Assembly: GCF_006517235.1 (NCBI RefSeq)
Contig: NZ_CP041188.1
Coordinates: 3,596,001 to 3,660,000 of the forward strand
DNA length: 64,000 nucleotides
From: Pseudarthrobacter sp. NIBRBAC000502772
GTDB taxonomy: Bacteria; Actinomycetota; Actinomycetes; Actinomycetales; Micrococcaceae
Reading direction: 5' to 3'
Numbering within the stretch: position 1 is the stretch's first letter; every line of letters starts with the position of its first letter. The notes under the pieces are model-generated. The model had not been told where the DNA came from, searched no databases, and worked only from the letters and a program-made list of their open reading frames with translations. Below are positions 55,386 through 63,563 of the stretch, in pieces. Position numbers and translations under genes: made by a program.

Positions 55386-55560
55386 TGTCTCTTCCACTGT
55401 GTTTACAGCAGCCTTCCATGCTTGTGGACAGCCAGCCGGATGGGGTCATGGCCTCGGAACGCCCGGGGTACGGGTAGATCCTAGCTAACCATATAGCCGT
55501 CCCCCGTTGCCGTCCCGTTAACGCCTGTGTCACGGCGCTGCCCGGGCGCACGGGAACGCG

Positions 55561-55604
55561 GACGACGGCGGCGGCGGTCACCTGTGGTGACCTCCGCCGT
55601 CGTC
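55561..55604 (-). terminator. Terminator downstream of htrA
   Basis: GACGACGGCGGCGGCGGTCACC (55561-55582) pairs with GGTGACCTCCGCCGTCGTC (55586-55604) apart from a 3-nt bulge, around a TGT loop. It lies 34 bp past the htrA stop. Confidence 0.8.
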
Positions 55605-55638
55605 GTTGATTGTTTGCCGTGCGCTCTGCTGTTCAGGC

Positions 55639-57297
55639 CTACTGGTCCGCCGCGGTGCCGAGCGTGACGTCCAGCGTCTGCTCCTGGCCGTTGCGCAGGA
55701 CGGTGAGCTTGACGGTGGAGCCGCCGGCCTGCTCACGGACGGCCGCTGTGAGCTGGTTAGGCTCGCTGATGACCAGGTCGTTGAACTTGATCACCACATC
55801 GCCCACCTTGATGCCGGCCTTTGCGGCAGCTGAATTCGGCTCTACCGTTGCCACGTCGGCACCTACGGAGAAGCCCGAGGACGAGCTGCTGGACGACTTT
55901 TCCTTGACGCTGACACCCAACTGGCCGTGGGACGCCTTGCCAGTATCAATGATCTCCTGTGCCACCCGTTTTGCGTGGTTGATGGGGATGCTGAAGCCCA
56001 CTCCGATGTTGCCGCTCGACGCGGAATCGGAGCCGGCGGACGCGATGGCCACGTTGACGCCGATGATCTCACCCTTGGTGTTGACCAGGGCACCACCGGA
56101 GTTGCCGGGGTTGATGGCGGCATCCGTCTGGATCACGTTGATTGAGATGGAACCCTGGTTGGCGGTGCTTTGGCCTTGGCCACCGTTTGGCGGGGCGAAC
56201 TGGAAGCCCTGATCGCCGCCCTGGGAAGTGTCGCCTTCCTTCGGTGCCGCCGAGGACGCAACACTGATGGTCCGGTTCAGGGTTGAGACGATGCCGTCAG
56301 TGACTGTTCCGGTCAGGCCAAGCGGGGAGCCGATGGCGATGGCCGTATCGCCGACGTTGAGCTTGCCGGAATCGCCGAGGGTCGCAGGAGTGAGTCCCGA
56401 TGCGTCGTCCACCTTGATGACTGCCAGGTCAGAGAGGGGGTCCGTGCCCACGAGCGTGGCCTTGAGGACTTTGCCCTTGCTGGTACGGACTTCCAGGGTT
56501 GCGTTGGCGCTTTGGCCATCCAGGGTCACCACATGGGTGTTGGTAAGGATGTGCCCCGCGTCGTCCAGGATGATGCCTGAGCCGGTACCGCCTGAACTTC
56601 CGCTCGTCGCGCTGATGGTCACCACGCTGGGGGAAGCCTTCAGTGCTGCCGCCGTAATGGCGTTGACGTCGTCCTTGTTGTTCACGATGACAGTGTCAGT
56701 CTGGCTGCTGCTCGCCGCCGACGGGGAGCCGTTGTTGAAGAGGCTGCCCGAACCGACAGTGGCAACGCCGCCACCCACGAGGCCGGCGGCCAGGATGCTG
56801 GCCACCAGGGTGCCGACGCCGAAGGAGGCTTTCCTGCGGGGCGCGTCGGCCGGGTTCGGGGCAGCGTTGTACTGGCCCGGGGAGTACTGGCCTGTTCCGT
56901 ACTGACCTGTTCCGTACTGACCAGTTCCGTACTGACCAGGGTTGTGCTGACCTGGATTGTGCTGACCCGCAGAGCCGCCGGGAGCTGCCGAATGCGCCCC
57001 GTGCTGGGCGTACTCGTGGCCGGGAGCCTGCTGGCCAGGTGTCTGCTGGCCGGGCGTTTGCTGGCCCGGGGGTGTCTGCTGGCCGTAGAAGGGCTCGCGG
57101 GGAGGAAAAACCGTACGGGGTGCACCCGGCAGCGGCTGGGTGAGGTTGTCGGGTCCCCCGGATCGGTCCAGCTGCTCCGTCGGATTAGCCTGACCGACAG
57201 CGTCACTGCGGACCTCCGCAGGGTTCTGGTCCGCATTCCGGTTCTCATCCGGATTGCGGTTCTCCGGCGCTGCACCCTGGGTTGGGTTCTCAGTCAT
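55639..57297 (-). CDS. Membrane-anchored HtrA/DegP-type serine protease
   Basis: This 552-residue protein has a long disordered Pro/Gly/Gln-rich N-terminus (about 1-160) with repeats such as QYGTG and GQQTP, then one membrane helix (GVGTLVASILAAGLVGGGVATVG). The trypsin-like domain has the catalytic triad His in ILTNTHVVTLDG, Asp in DPLSDLAVIKVDD and Ser in INPGNSGGALVNTKG. A C-terminal PDZ domain follows (HGQLGVSVKEKS, AAKAGIKVGDVVIKFNDLVI). It degrades or processes misfolded envelope proteins outside the membrane. The ATG at 57297 follows AAAGGAAG. It is divergent from the TPM-domain gene across 286 bp. Confidence 0.95.
   Translation of the reverse strand: MTENPTQGAAPENRNPDENRNADQNPAEVRSDAVGQANPTEQLDRSGGPDNLTQPLPGAPRTVFPPREPFYGQQTPPGQQTPGQQTPGQQAPGHEYAQHGAHSAAPGGSAGQHNPGQHNPGQYGTGQYGTGQYGTGQYSPGQYNAAPNPADAPRRKASFGVGTLVASILAAGLVGGGVATVGSGSLFNNGSPSAASSSQTDTVIVNNKDDVNAITAAALKASPSVVTISATSGSSGGTGSGIILDDAGHILTNTHVVTLDGQSANATLEVRTSKGKVLKATLVGTDPLSDLAVIKVDDASGLTPATLGDSGKLNVGDTAIAIGSPLGLTGTVTDGIVSTLNRTISVASSAAPKEGDTSQGGDQGFQFAPPNGGQGQSTANQGSISINVIQTDAAINPGNSGGALVNTKGEIIGVNVAIASAGSDSASSGNIGVGFSIPINHAKRVAQEIIDTGKASHGQLGVSVKEKSSSSSSSGFSVGADVATVEPNSAAAKAGIKVGDVVIKFNDLVISEPNQLTAAVREQAGGSTVKLTVLRNGQEQTLDVTLGTAADQ
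56869..56973 (+). repeat. Tandem 15-bp repeats in the HtrA N-terminal coding region
   Basis: Units resembling GTACTGACCWGTTCC begin at 56869, 56884, 56899, 56914, 56929, 56944 and 56959. They encode successive five-residue units such as QYGTG, QYSPG and QHNPG. A second set encoding GQQTPGQQTPGQQAPG follows around 57024-57085. These can expand or contract by slippage. Confidence 0.85.
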
Positions 57298-57583
57298 TGG
57301 ACTTCCTTTCATCCTCGTCTGCATTAACTATGTACCGTCTGGCTGGAACTGGGACGAACGTTGGCTGGGAGGTTGCTGGGAGACCGAATTCCGCTGCCAA
57401 CAGGCACTTCCAAGGGTTTCGCTGGTGGCATATTCGCCGCTGTGGACGCACCAAGAGGTGCACCATAGAATCAAAAGGAAATGCCACAGCGACCTGCGGC
57501 TTTACACCACGCGTGGGGGCGCTGCTGCTTTCTGAGACGCTTATTCGTCCCGAATCGGTGTCAGGCGTGCTGAAGGGTTGCAC

Positions 57584-59632
57584 ATGCGGTCAAAGTTCAA
57601 ACGTATCCTCGCCGTGATCGGCCTGACCGGGCTGCTCGCGGTTCCTGCCGGCGCGGCCTGGGCTGAAGACCCGGTGACCATCCCACCCGGAACCAACATT
57701 GTGGACAACGCCAAGGTTCTCGGCGGACGCAGTGGCGAGGTCCAGGAAGCCATCCAGAAGCTCCTGAAGGACCACAAGTACAACCTCTATGTGGTGACCG
57801 TGGACACGTTCACCAACCCAACCGTTCCAGCTGACTGGGCCGCGGCCGTTGCGACGAACAAGGGCATGGGCAGGTCCGACGCCGTCCTGGCGATAGCCAA
57901 GGATGACGGCAAATTCAGCTTCGTCCTGAACTCTGCCAGCCCCATCAAGTCCAAACAGGGCGCCATCAGCCAGAACGCCGTCACAGCCAACCTGGCTGGC
58001 GGCAAGAGGGACTTCGCCCAGGCTGCCATTGACACCGCTGGAGCCATCGGGGATGCGGCAGGCGGCGGCAGCGGCAATGTCCCCTCGGGTGATGGCGCCG
58101 GCGCAGCTGTCCTCGTTGGCACGGGCGTAGTTGCCGCCGGTGGAGCCGGCGCATACCTCTACTTCCGTAACAAACGGAAGAAGGCAGCCCAGGCGTCCAG
58201 CGCCAGCTACGGCCCCCAGGGCGCCGAGCTCGATCCGCTGGCCTCGCTCAGCATCGAGGAACTCCGGCGCAAGAGCGGCTCGTTGATCATCGAAGCCGAT
58301 GATGCGATCAAGTCCAGCGAGCAGGAACTCGGGTTCGCGGAGGCCCAGTACGGCGATGCCGCGGTGGGGAACTTCACCAAGGCCCTGGCCGAGGCCAAGG
58401 CCCACATGTCGGAATCCTTCAAGCTCCAGCAGCAGCTTGACGACCACATCCCGGACACGGAAGAACAGCAGCGCAGCTGGCTCGGCGAGATCATCCGCCG
58501 GTCAGAGGCAGCGCTCGGCTCGCTCCAGGAGCAGAAGGCCGACTTCGACTCGCTCCGGGAGCTCGAGAAGAACGCCCCGCAGGCACTGGCAGCCATCAGC
58601 GCCGGAGCCCACGAAGCCGATGCCAAGATCGCCAGCGCCGAACAGTCACTGACGGCCTTGCGCGCCAAGTACGCGGACAGCGCGCTGGCGCAGGTCGCTG
58701 ACAACATCACCCAGGCCAAGGAACGGCTGGCTTTTGTGCAGAACGCCACGGCTACCGCCCAGGAGAAGCTCACCGCAGGCGAGGGCAGCCTCGCCGCGGT
58801 CGCCGTGCGGGCGTCCGAAGAGAGCCTGCACCAGACCCACGTGCTGCTGGACGCCATCGCCAAGGTGTCCACCAGCCTGGACGAGGCCCGCAATGGGCTG
58901 GAGGCGGCCGTCGTTGAAACCTCCCAGGACCTCGCGCAGGCGAAGGCCATGATCCAGTCCGGCGAACACCCCGAACTGGCCGGCCCGGTAGCCGGTGTTG
59001 AAGCCGCTCTGGGCCAGGTCAAGGCCGAAATCCAGGGCGGGAAGATCGATCCCATCGCCACCCTGCAGCGCGTTGAAACAGCGCACCAGGCCCTGGACCA
59101 GTCCCTCACCGGCATCCGGAACCAGCAGGACCAGGCCCGCCGTGCCCAGGCGTCGCTGCAGCAGACAATCATGTCGGCGCAGGCGCAGATCAGTGCCACG
59201 TCGGACTACATCACCGCCCGCCGCGGCGGCGTAGGCACCGAGGCCCGCACGCGGCTCGCCGAGTCCCAGCGCAACCTCGACTACGCGCTGTCCATCTCCC
59301 GCAACGATCCGGTTACTGCCCTCACATACGCCCAGCAGGCCCACGCCCTCGCGGCTCAGGCAGCGCAGCTGGCCCAGGCAGACGTCGACAACTTTGGTGG
59401 CTACGCCAACCAGGGCTTCGGCGGCGGTGGCATGTTCGGCGGGCGCGGCGGAGGCGGTGGCGGCCTCGGTGGCGCCATCCTTGGCGGTATCCTCATCAAC
59501 TCCATCCTCAACGGCGGCAGCGGCGGAGGCTGGGGCGGAGGCCACAGCGATGGTGGCGGCTGGGGCGGTGACTCCGGCGGAGGGGACTTCGGCGGAGGAG
59601 ATTTCGGCGGCGGAGACTCGGGAAGTTTCTGA
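57584..59632 (+). CDS. TPM-domain protein with coiled-coil body and Gly-rich tail
   Basis: This 682-residue protein has an N-terminal signal peptide (FKRILAVIGLTGLLAVPAGAAWA), then a TPM (TLP18.3/Psb32/MOLO-1) domain (about 30-165, IVDNAKVLGGRSGEVQEAIQKLLKDHKYNLYVVTVDTF). A membrane helix follows (AAVLVGTGVVAAGGAGAYLYF, about 176-198), then a long predicted coiled coil rich in Ala, Gln and Glu (about 210-590) and a Gly-rich tail (GGGMFGGRGGGGGG, ending GGGDSGSF). I use the ATG at 57584, with GAAGGG upstream, rather than TTG at 57578. PspA is encoded immediately downstream, so the pair probably acts at the inner membrane under envelope stress. The Gly-rich end is unlikely to be folded. Confidence 0.87.
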   Translation: MRSKFKRILAVIGLTGLLAVPAGAAWAEDPVTIPPGTNIVDNAKVLGGRSGEVQEAIQKLLKDHKYNLYVVTVDTFTNPTVPADWAAAVATNKGMGRSDAVLAIAKDDGKFSFVLNSASPIKSKQGAISQNAVTANLAGGKRDFAQAAIDTAGAIGDAAGGGSGNVPSGDGAGAAVLVGTGVVAAGGAGAYLYFRNKRKKAAQASSASYGPQGAELDPLASLSIEELRRKSGSLIIEADDAIKSSEQELGFAEAQYGDAAVGNFTKALAEAKAHMSESFKLQQQLDDHIPDTEEQQRSWLGEIIRRSEAALGSLQEQKADFDSLRELEKNAPQALAAISAGAHEADAKIASAEQSLTALRAKYADSALAQVADNITQAKERLAFVQNATATAQEKLTAGEGSLAAVAVRASEESLHQTHVLLDAIAKVSTSLDEARNGLEAAVVETSQDLAQAKAMIQSGEHPELAGPVAGVEAALGQVKAEIQGGKIDPIATLQRVETAHQALDQSLTGIRNQQDQARRAQASLQQTIMSAQAQISATSDYITARRGGVGTEARTRLAESQRNLDYALSISRNDPVTALTYAQQAHALAAQAAQLAQADVDNFGGYANQGFGGGGMFGGRGGGGGGLGGAILGGILINSILNGGSGGGWGGGHSDGGGWGGDSGGGDFGGGDFGGGDSGSF

Positions 59633-59741
59633 TCCGACAAAGCTAGGCGCCAACAGGAACCAACCTGCAGGCGAAAGAAGCGCTACAACAACTGTTCACT
59701 GATCTCAGTGGCCACCATTGAGCAGGACGAAAGGTAACACC

Positions 59742-60527
59742 ATGGTTAAGCAGTCCATTTTCGGCCGGATCGCACAGCTGGCAAAGGCAAACATCAACAC
59801 CTTGCTGGACAACGCTGAGGATCCGCAGAAGATGCTGGACCAGATGGTCCGGGACTACACCAACAACATTGCGGAGGCTGAGTCCGCCGTAGCCCAGACC
59901 ATCGGCAACCTGCGTATGCTCCAGGATGACTACCGCGAGGACATCAAGAACGCCCAGGACTGGGGCAACAAGGCCCTCGCCGCGTCACGCAAGGCTGACG
60001 AATACCGCAGCGCCGGCGACAGCGTTGACGCCGAGAAGTTCGACAACCTCGCGAAGGTAGCGTTGCAGCGCCAGATGTCCGCGGAAAGCGAAGCCAAGGG
60101 TGCTGAGCCGAGCATCGCCTCGCAGACCGAGGTAGTGGACAAGCTCAAGTCGGGCCTGGACCAGATGAAGGGCAAGCTCAACGAACTCACCAGCAAGCGC
60201 AACGAGCTGGTTGCGCGCTCCAAGACGGCCGCGGCACAGTCCCAGGTGCATGATGCCATTAAGAGCATCGACTTCATGGATCCCACGAGCGAAGTTGGCC
60301 GCTTCGAAGAGAAAATCCGCCGCGAAGAGGCCAAGGTCCGCGGACAGCAGGAGCTTGCCGCGTCGAGCCTGGACGCCCAGTTCAACCAGCTGGAAGACCT
60401 CGGCGAGCAGGTGGAAATCGAAGCACGCCTGGCAGCCCTGAAGTCCGGCGGGGCCAAGCCGGCCATCGGCGCTTCCGGCACCCGGTCCGAGTCCACAGTC
60501 GACGAAGCCGACTTCGACAAGCTGTAG
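59742..60527 (+). CDS. PspA/IM30 family membrane-stress protein
   Basis: This 261-residue protein is almost all coiled coil, as in PspA/Vipp1: MVKQSIFGRIAQLAKANINTLLDNAEDPQKMLDQMVRDYTNNIAEAESAVAQTIGNLRMLQDDY, with DPQKMLDQM as the family phrase. PspA binds the inner membrane when it is damaged and helps keep the proton gradient. Start is the ATG at 59742 after AAAGGTAACACC. It follows the TPM gene by 109 bp and ends in a strong terminator. No PspF/PspBC partners are present, which fits the actinobacterial version of the system. Confidence 0.93.
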   Translation: MVKQSIFGRIAQLAKANINTLLDNAEDPQKMLDQMVRDYTNNIAEAESAVAQTIGNLRMLQDDYREDIKNAQDWGNKALAASRKADEYRSAGDSVDAEKFDNLAKVALQRQMSAESEAKGAEPSIASQTEVVDKLKSGLDQMKGKLNELTSKRNELVARSKTAAAQSQVHDAIKSIDFMDPTSEVGRFEEKIRREEAKVRGQQELAASSLDAQFNQLEDLGEQVEIEARLAALKSGGAKPAIGASGTRSESTVDEADFDKL

Positions 60528-60559
60528 CCAGCCGCGTCCGCCGCTGAGTGGGCCAACCG

Positions 60560-60588
60560 GGGCCGGGGTTCATCACGAACCCCGGCCC
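60560..60588 (+). terminator. Terminator downstream of pspA
   Basis: The perfect 12-bp arms GGGCCGGGGTTC (60560-60571) and GAACCCCGGCCC (60577-60588) enclose ATCAC and are followed by TT. It lies 33 bp after the pspA stop. Confidence 0.85.
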
Positions 60589-60657
60589 TTGGCATGTCCG
60601 GACAGAAACCTGCAAACGGCCGTGCGGCTCCTGACTCGGGTGTGTAGCGTGGAAGCC

Positions 60658-62133
60658 ATGGTCTCCCCCGTTGCCTCCTCCATCGTCTGGCTCCGTGATG
60701 ACCTTCGACTGGACGATAACCCCGCTCTGTCCCACGCCGTCGAACTCGGCCTGCCGCTGACAGTGGTCTACATTCTCGACGAGGAATCCCCCGGAATCCG
60801 TCCCCTGGGAGGCGCGGCCCGCTGGTGGCTGCACCACTCGCTGACTTCGTTGGCGGGGGTGCTTGCTGAGGCCGGTTCCGCACTCATCCTCAGGCGCGGA
60901 CCTGCCAGCCGTGTGATCCGGGACCTGGCCGCGGACACCGGCGCAACGCACGTGCTGTGGAACCGCCGCTACGGCGGTCCCGAGCGGTCCCGGGACGCGG
61001 ACATCAAGGCCTGGGCGGCGGAGAACGGCATCGAAGCGGCCAGCTTCCAGGCCAACCTGCTGTTCGAGCCGTGGACCATCACCACCGGCAGCGGCGGTCC
61101 CTACAAGGTGTTCACGCCCTACTGGCGGGCCTGCGCAGCGTCCGGCGAGCCCCGTCCGCCGCTGGATGCGCCGGCCCGCCTGCCCTCCCCCGCCGTCGCC
61201 GGTTCGATGAAGCAGGCCTGCAGCGACGCGCTGACAGAGTGGTCGCTGCTGCCCGTGTCCCCGGACTGGAGCGGCGGACTGGCTGAGACCTGGGAGCCCG
61301 GGGAAGCCGGAGCGCACAGCAGGCTTGAGGACTTCCTGGACGGGCCCGCACAGGACTACGGCACTGGGCGGGACATTCCCGGTGTGGAAGGCACTTCCAG
61401 GCTGTCCCCGCACCTCCGTTTTGGTGAAATCAGCCCGTTCCGGGTCTGGCACGAGCTCCGCCGCCACTTCCCCCGCGAGGCGACGCCCGACGTCGGGATC
61501 TTCCGGTCCGAGCTGGGCTGGCGGGAGTTCTGCTGGCAACTGCTGTACGCCAATCCCCAGCTGGCTACCCGAAACTACCGGCCCGACTTCGACCGTTTCG
61601 AATGGCAGCAGCCCACCGCCGTGGAACTGGAGGCGTGGGAACAGGGCCGGACCGGCTATCCGCTGGTGGATGCCGGGATGCGGCAGCTCTGGCAGACCGG
61701 TTGGATGCATAACCGGGTCCGGATGGCGGCGGCGTCATTCCTCGTCAAGAATCTCCTGGCCGACTGGCGTCTGGGCGAGTCGTGGTTCTGGGACACCCTG
61801 GTGGATGCCGATGCAGCCAGCAACCCCGCCAACTGGCAATGGGTTGCAGGCTCGGGCGCCGACGCGTCCCCGTACTTCCGGATCTTCAATCCCGTCACGC
61901 AGAGCAAGAAGTTCGACGCCGACGGCCGGTACCTTCGCGAGTTCATTCCGGAACTCGCCCACATGGACCGCAGAGCCATCCACGAACCGTGGAAGCAGCC
62001 CGGTATCCACGGCTACCCCGCGCCCGTGGTGGGACTCCCCGAGTCCAGGGAGCGTGCGCTGGCCACCTACCAGAGGCTTCGGGAGGACCGGCAAGGCCAG
62101 GACAACGTCACCGGCCCGGAAATTAGCGGCTGA
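60658..62133 (+). CDS. phr: Deoxyribodipyrimidine photolyase
   Basis: This 491-residue light-dependent DNA repair enzyme has an N-terminal antenna domain (SIVWLRDDLRLDDNPALSHAVELGLPLTVVYILDEES) and a C-terminal FAD domain. FAD-domain motifs include SRLSPHLRFGEISPFRVWHELR, ELGWREFCWQLLYANP, GYPLVDAGMRQLWQTGWMHNRVRMAAASFLVKNLLADWR and ASNPANWQWVAGSGADASPYFRIFNP. These include tryptophans of the electron-transfer chain. It reverses UV cyclobutane pyrimidine dimers. Start is the ATG at 60658, with GGAAG upstream. It overlaps the convergent membrane protein by 11 bp. Confidence 0.95.
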   Translation: MVSPVASSIVWLRDDLRLDDNPALSHAVELGLPLTVVYILDEESPGIRPLGGAARWWLHHSLTSLAGVLAEAGSALILRRGPASRVIRDLAADTGATHVLWNRRYGGPERSRDADIKAWAAENGIEAASFQANLLFEPWTITTGSGGPYKVFTPYWRACAASGEPRPPLDAPARLPSPAVAGSMKQACSDALTEWSLLPVSPDWSGGLAETWEPGEAGAHSRLEDFLDGPAQDYGTGRDIPGVEGTSRLSPHLRFGEISPFRVWHELRRHFPREATPDVGIFRSELGWREFCWQLLYANPQLATRNYRPDFDRFEWQQPTAVELEAWEQGRTGYPLVDAGMRQLWQTGWMHNRVRMAAASFLVKNLLADWRLGESWFWDTLVDADAASNPANWQWVAGSGADASPYFRIFNPVTQSKKFDADGRYLREFIPELAHMDRRAIHEPWKQPGIHGYPAPVVGLPESRERALATYQRLREDRQGQDNVTGPEISG

Positions 62134-63055
62134 CTTTGCCCATCAGGGAGGCGATGGGGCGGAGGAAGAGGGGACGCGCCAGGAACCAGGCTGCCACCAT
62201 GGCTGCCACCGAGGCGACGAAGACCCAGAAGCCGAACCAGCCGGCTTCGTCGCTGCCGCCGTACATGTGGTTCAGGTTCCGCAATGCACCTGTGGCGAGC
62301 ACCAGGAAGACATGCACCGCGATGAACGCCACGAAATAGATCATGACCGGGAAGTGGATGGCACGCGCGAGCTCAATGGGGTAGGCCTTATTGAGAGCGG
62401 TGGCCTTCTTGGGCCAGGCGGAGGACGTCCGAATACCGGAGATGAAGGCAAGCGGTGCGGCGATAAAGACCGTTGCGAAATACGTCAGCAGCTGCAGCGC
62501 GTTGTAGTTGACCCAGCCGTTGTCGGTGGGCCAGTTCAACGAGGCGTACTGAAGCGCTGCGGAGAGGGCATTGGGGATAACGTCCCAGCTCGTGGGCACG
62601 ATCCGCATCCATTGGCCGGTGGCGAACAGCAGGATGGCGAACACCAGGCCGTTGAGGACCCAGAGCGCGTCCAGCGTCAGGTGCAGCCAAAGCTCCAGGG
62701 TGATCTTGGTGGGCGCATTCCTGGTCTTGATCAGGCCCTTGTTGTTGCGCGTCCAGTGGCCGCTGGGCCGCGTGGTAGTCCGCACCTGCCAGCCGGTCCT
62801 GATGATGAGCAGCAGGAAGAAGCCGTTCAGGAAGTGCTGCCAGGCCAGCCACGCCGGGAATCCCACAGGCGCGCCGTCAGGCAGTTCCGAATGGCCCGGA
62901 TAGTCAGCCAGGAACGAGGCCACCGCAGGAAGGCCGGTCATCCACCTGGCCAGCAGCACCACGAGCACCAGCACTACGAGCGCGGCAGGAACACCCCAGT
63001 AGAGTCTTGACCGCTTGCTCGTCGAGGAGCCGGGCTTCTTCGTGGGTGTGGACAT
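62123..63055 (-). CDS. Cytochrome b561/b6-type membrane protein
   Basis: This 310-residue protein has about five or six membrane helices, starting with YWGVPAALVVLVLVVLLARW. Histidines positioned for heme occur in WLAWQHFLNGFFLLLIIRTGW, ELWLHLTLDALWVLNGLVFAILL and ARAIHFPVMIYFVAFIAVHVFLVLATG. These spaced helix histidines match the cytochrome-b/b6 domain of formate dehydrogenase or hydrogenase subunits. No dehydrogenase or ferredoxin gene lies nearby, so its redox partner is unknown. I set the start at the ATG at 63055 after AGAGGAATG; the residues upstream include a second hydrophobic stretch but no ribosome site. Confidence 0.83.
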   Translation of the reverse strand: MSTPTKKPGSSTSKRSRLYWGVPAALVVLVLVVLLARWMTGLPAVASFLADYPGHSELPDGAPVGFPAWLAWQHFLNGFFLLLIIRTGWQVRTTTRPSGHWTRNNKGLIKTRNAPTKITLELWLHLTLDALWVLNGLVFAILLFATGQWMRIVPTSWDVIPNALSAALQYASLNWPTDNGWVNYNALQLLTYFATVFIAAPLAFISGIRTSSAWPKKATALNKAYPIELARAIHFPVMIYFVAFIAVHVFLVLATGALRNLNHMYGGSDEAGWFGFWVFVASVAAMVAAWFLARPLFLRPIASLMGKVSR

Positions 63056-63143
63056 CGAACAACATTCCTCTCGAGAATGACTGACCAGGTGCTCAAATGG
63101 CTTTGCGAACGAGAATACTAGGAACAAGGTGTAATCGGGCAAA

Positions 63144-63182
63144 AGAAGACCCCGGCCGGCGTTATGCCGGTCGGGGTCTTCT
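63144..63182 (-). terminator. Terminator after the first initiator tRNA gene
   Basis: The arms AGAAGACCCCGGCCGGC (63144-63160) and GCCGGTCGGGGTCTTCT (63166-63182) pair over 17 positions with one G-U pair around GTTAT. On the minus strand it follows the tRNA 3' end at 63186 by three bases and ends in a TTT-rich stretch. Confidence 0.85.
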
Positions 63183-63185
63183 ACA

Positions 63186-63262
63186 TGGTTGCGGGGACAG
63201 GATTTGAACCTGTGACCTCTGGGTTATGAGCCCAGCGAGCTACCGAACTGCTCCACCCCGCG
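63186..63262 (-). tRNA. Initiator tRNA-Met (CAT), copy 1, with encoded CCA
   Basis: The 77-nt cloverleaf starts CGCGGGG and ends CCCCGCA-A-CCA. The unpaired C1-A72 at the end of the acceptor stem, and the three G-C pairs next to the anticodon loop (CTGGG-CTCATAA-CCCAG), are initiator hallmarks. The T arm reads ACAGG-TTCAAAT-CCTGT. The 3' CCA is encoded in the DNA, unlike in copy 2. Confidence 0.95.
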
Positions 63263-63283
63263 TCGCAAGATCAACACTACCGT
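63188..63283. repeat. 96-bp perfect direct repeat, unit 1 (initiator tRNA and its 5' flank)
   Basis: Positions 63188-63283 are identical to 63409-63504, a shift of 221 bp. The repeat covers the tRNA and 21 bp beyond its 5' end, so the duplication includes likely promoter-proximal sequence. It stops just before the second base of CCA. Confidence 0.95.
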
Positions 63284-63367
63284 ACTTTGGAGTAGGTAAA
63301 AACCAATCGTGATTGAGGGTCCCCACGACGCCGAGGTTGCCTGCCTGGGGCGGGTCCGCTTAAACCA

Positions 63368-63403
63368 AAAAGTCCGGATTCTGTTTCCAGAATCCGGACT
63401 TTT
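63368..63403 (-). terminator. Terminator after the second initiator tRNA gene
   Basis: The perfect 16-bp arms AAAAGTCCGGATTCTG (63368-63383) and CAGAATCCGGACTTTT (63388-63403) flank TTTC. On the minus strand a T-run follows the stem, six bases past the tRNA 3' end. Confidence 0.9.
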
Positions 63404-63408
63404 CGCCA

Positions 63409-63504
63409 GTTGCGGGGACAGGATTTGAACCTGTGACCTCTGGGTTATGAGCCCAGCGAGCTACCGAACTGCTCCACCCCGCGTCGCAAGATCAACACTA
63501 CCGT
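63409..63504. repeat. 96-bp perfect direct repeat, unit 2
   Basis: Identical to 63188-63283. The flanks differ beyond it: A instead of G at 63408, and C instead of A at 63505, which marks the borders of the duplication. Confidence 0.95.
63410..63483 (-). tRNA. Initiator tRNA-Met (CAT), copy 2, without encoded CCA
   Basis: This 74-nt gene is identical to copy 1 through the discriminator A73, with the same C1-A72 mismatch and G-C-rich anticodon stem. The three bases after A73 are CTG rather than CCA, so CCA must be added after transcription. Confidence 0.95.
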
Positions 63505-63563
63505 CCGGTGAACGGGAGGCCAAATCCTGGCGGCGTGATGTGCGTCTCGCTGGGTCAAACCCC

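Noticed and set aside
61325..63010. 561-codon plus-strand frame crossing photolyase and the cytochrome-b-type gene
   Set aside because: It covers the tail of phr in another frame and the opposite strand of the next gene, with no recognisable domain.
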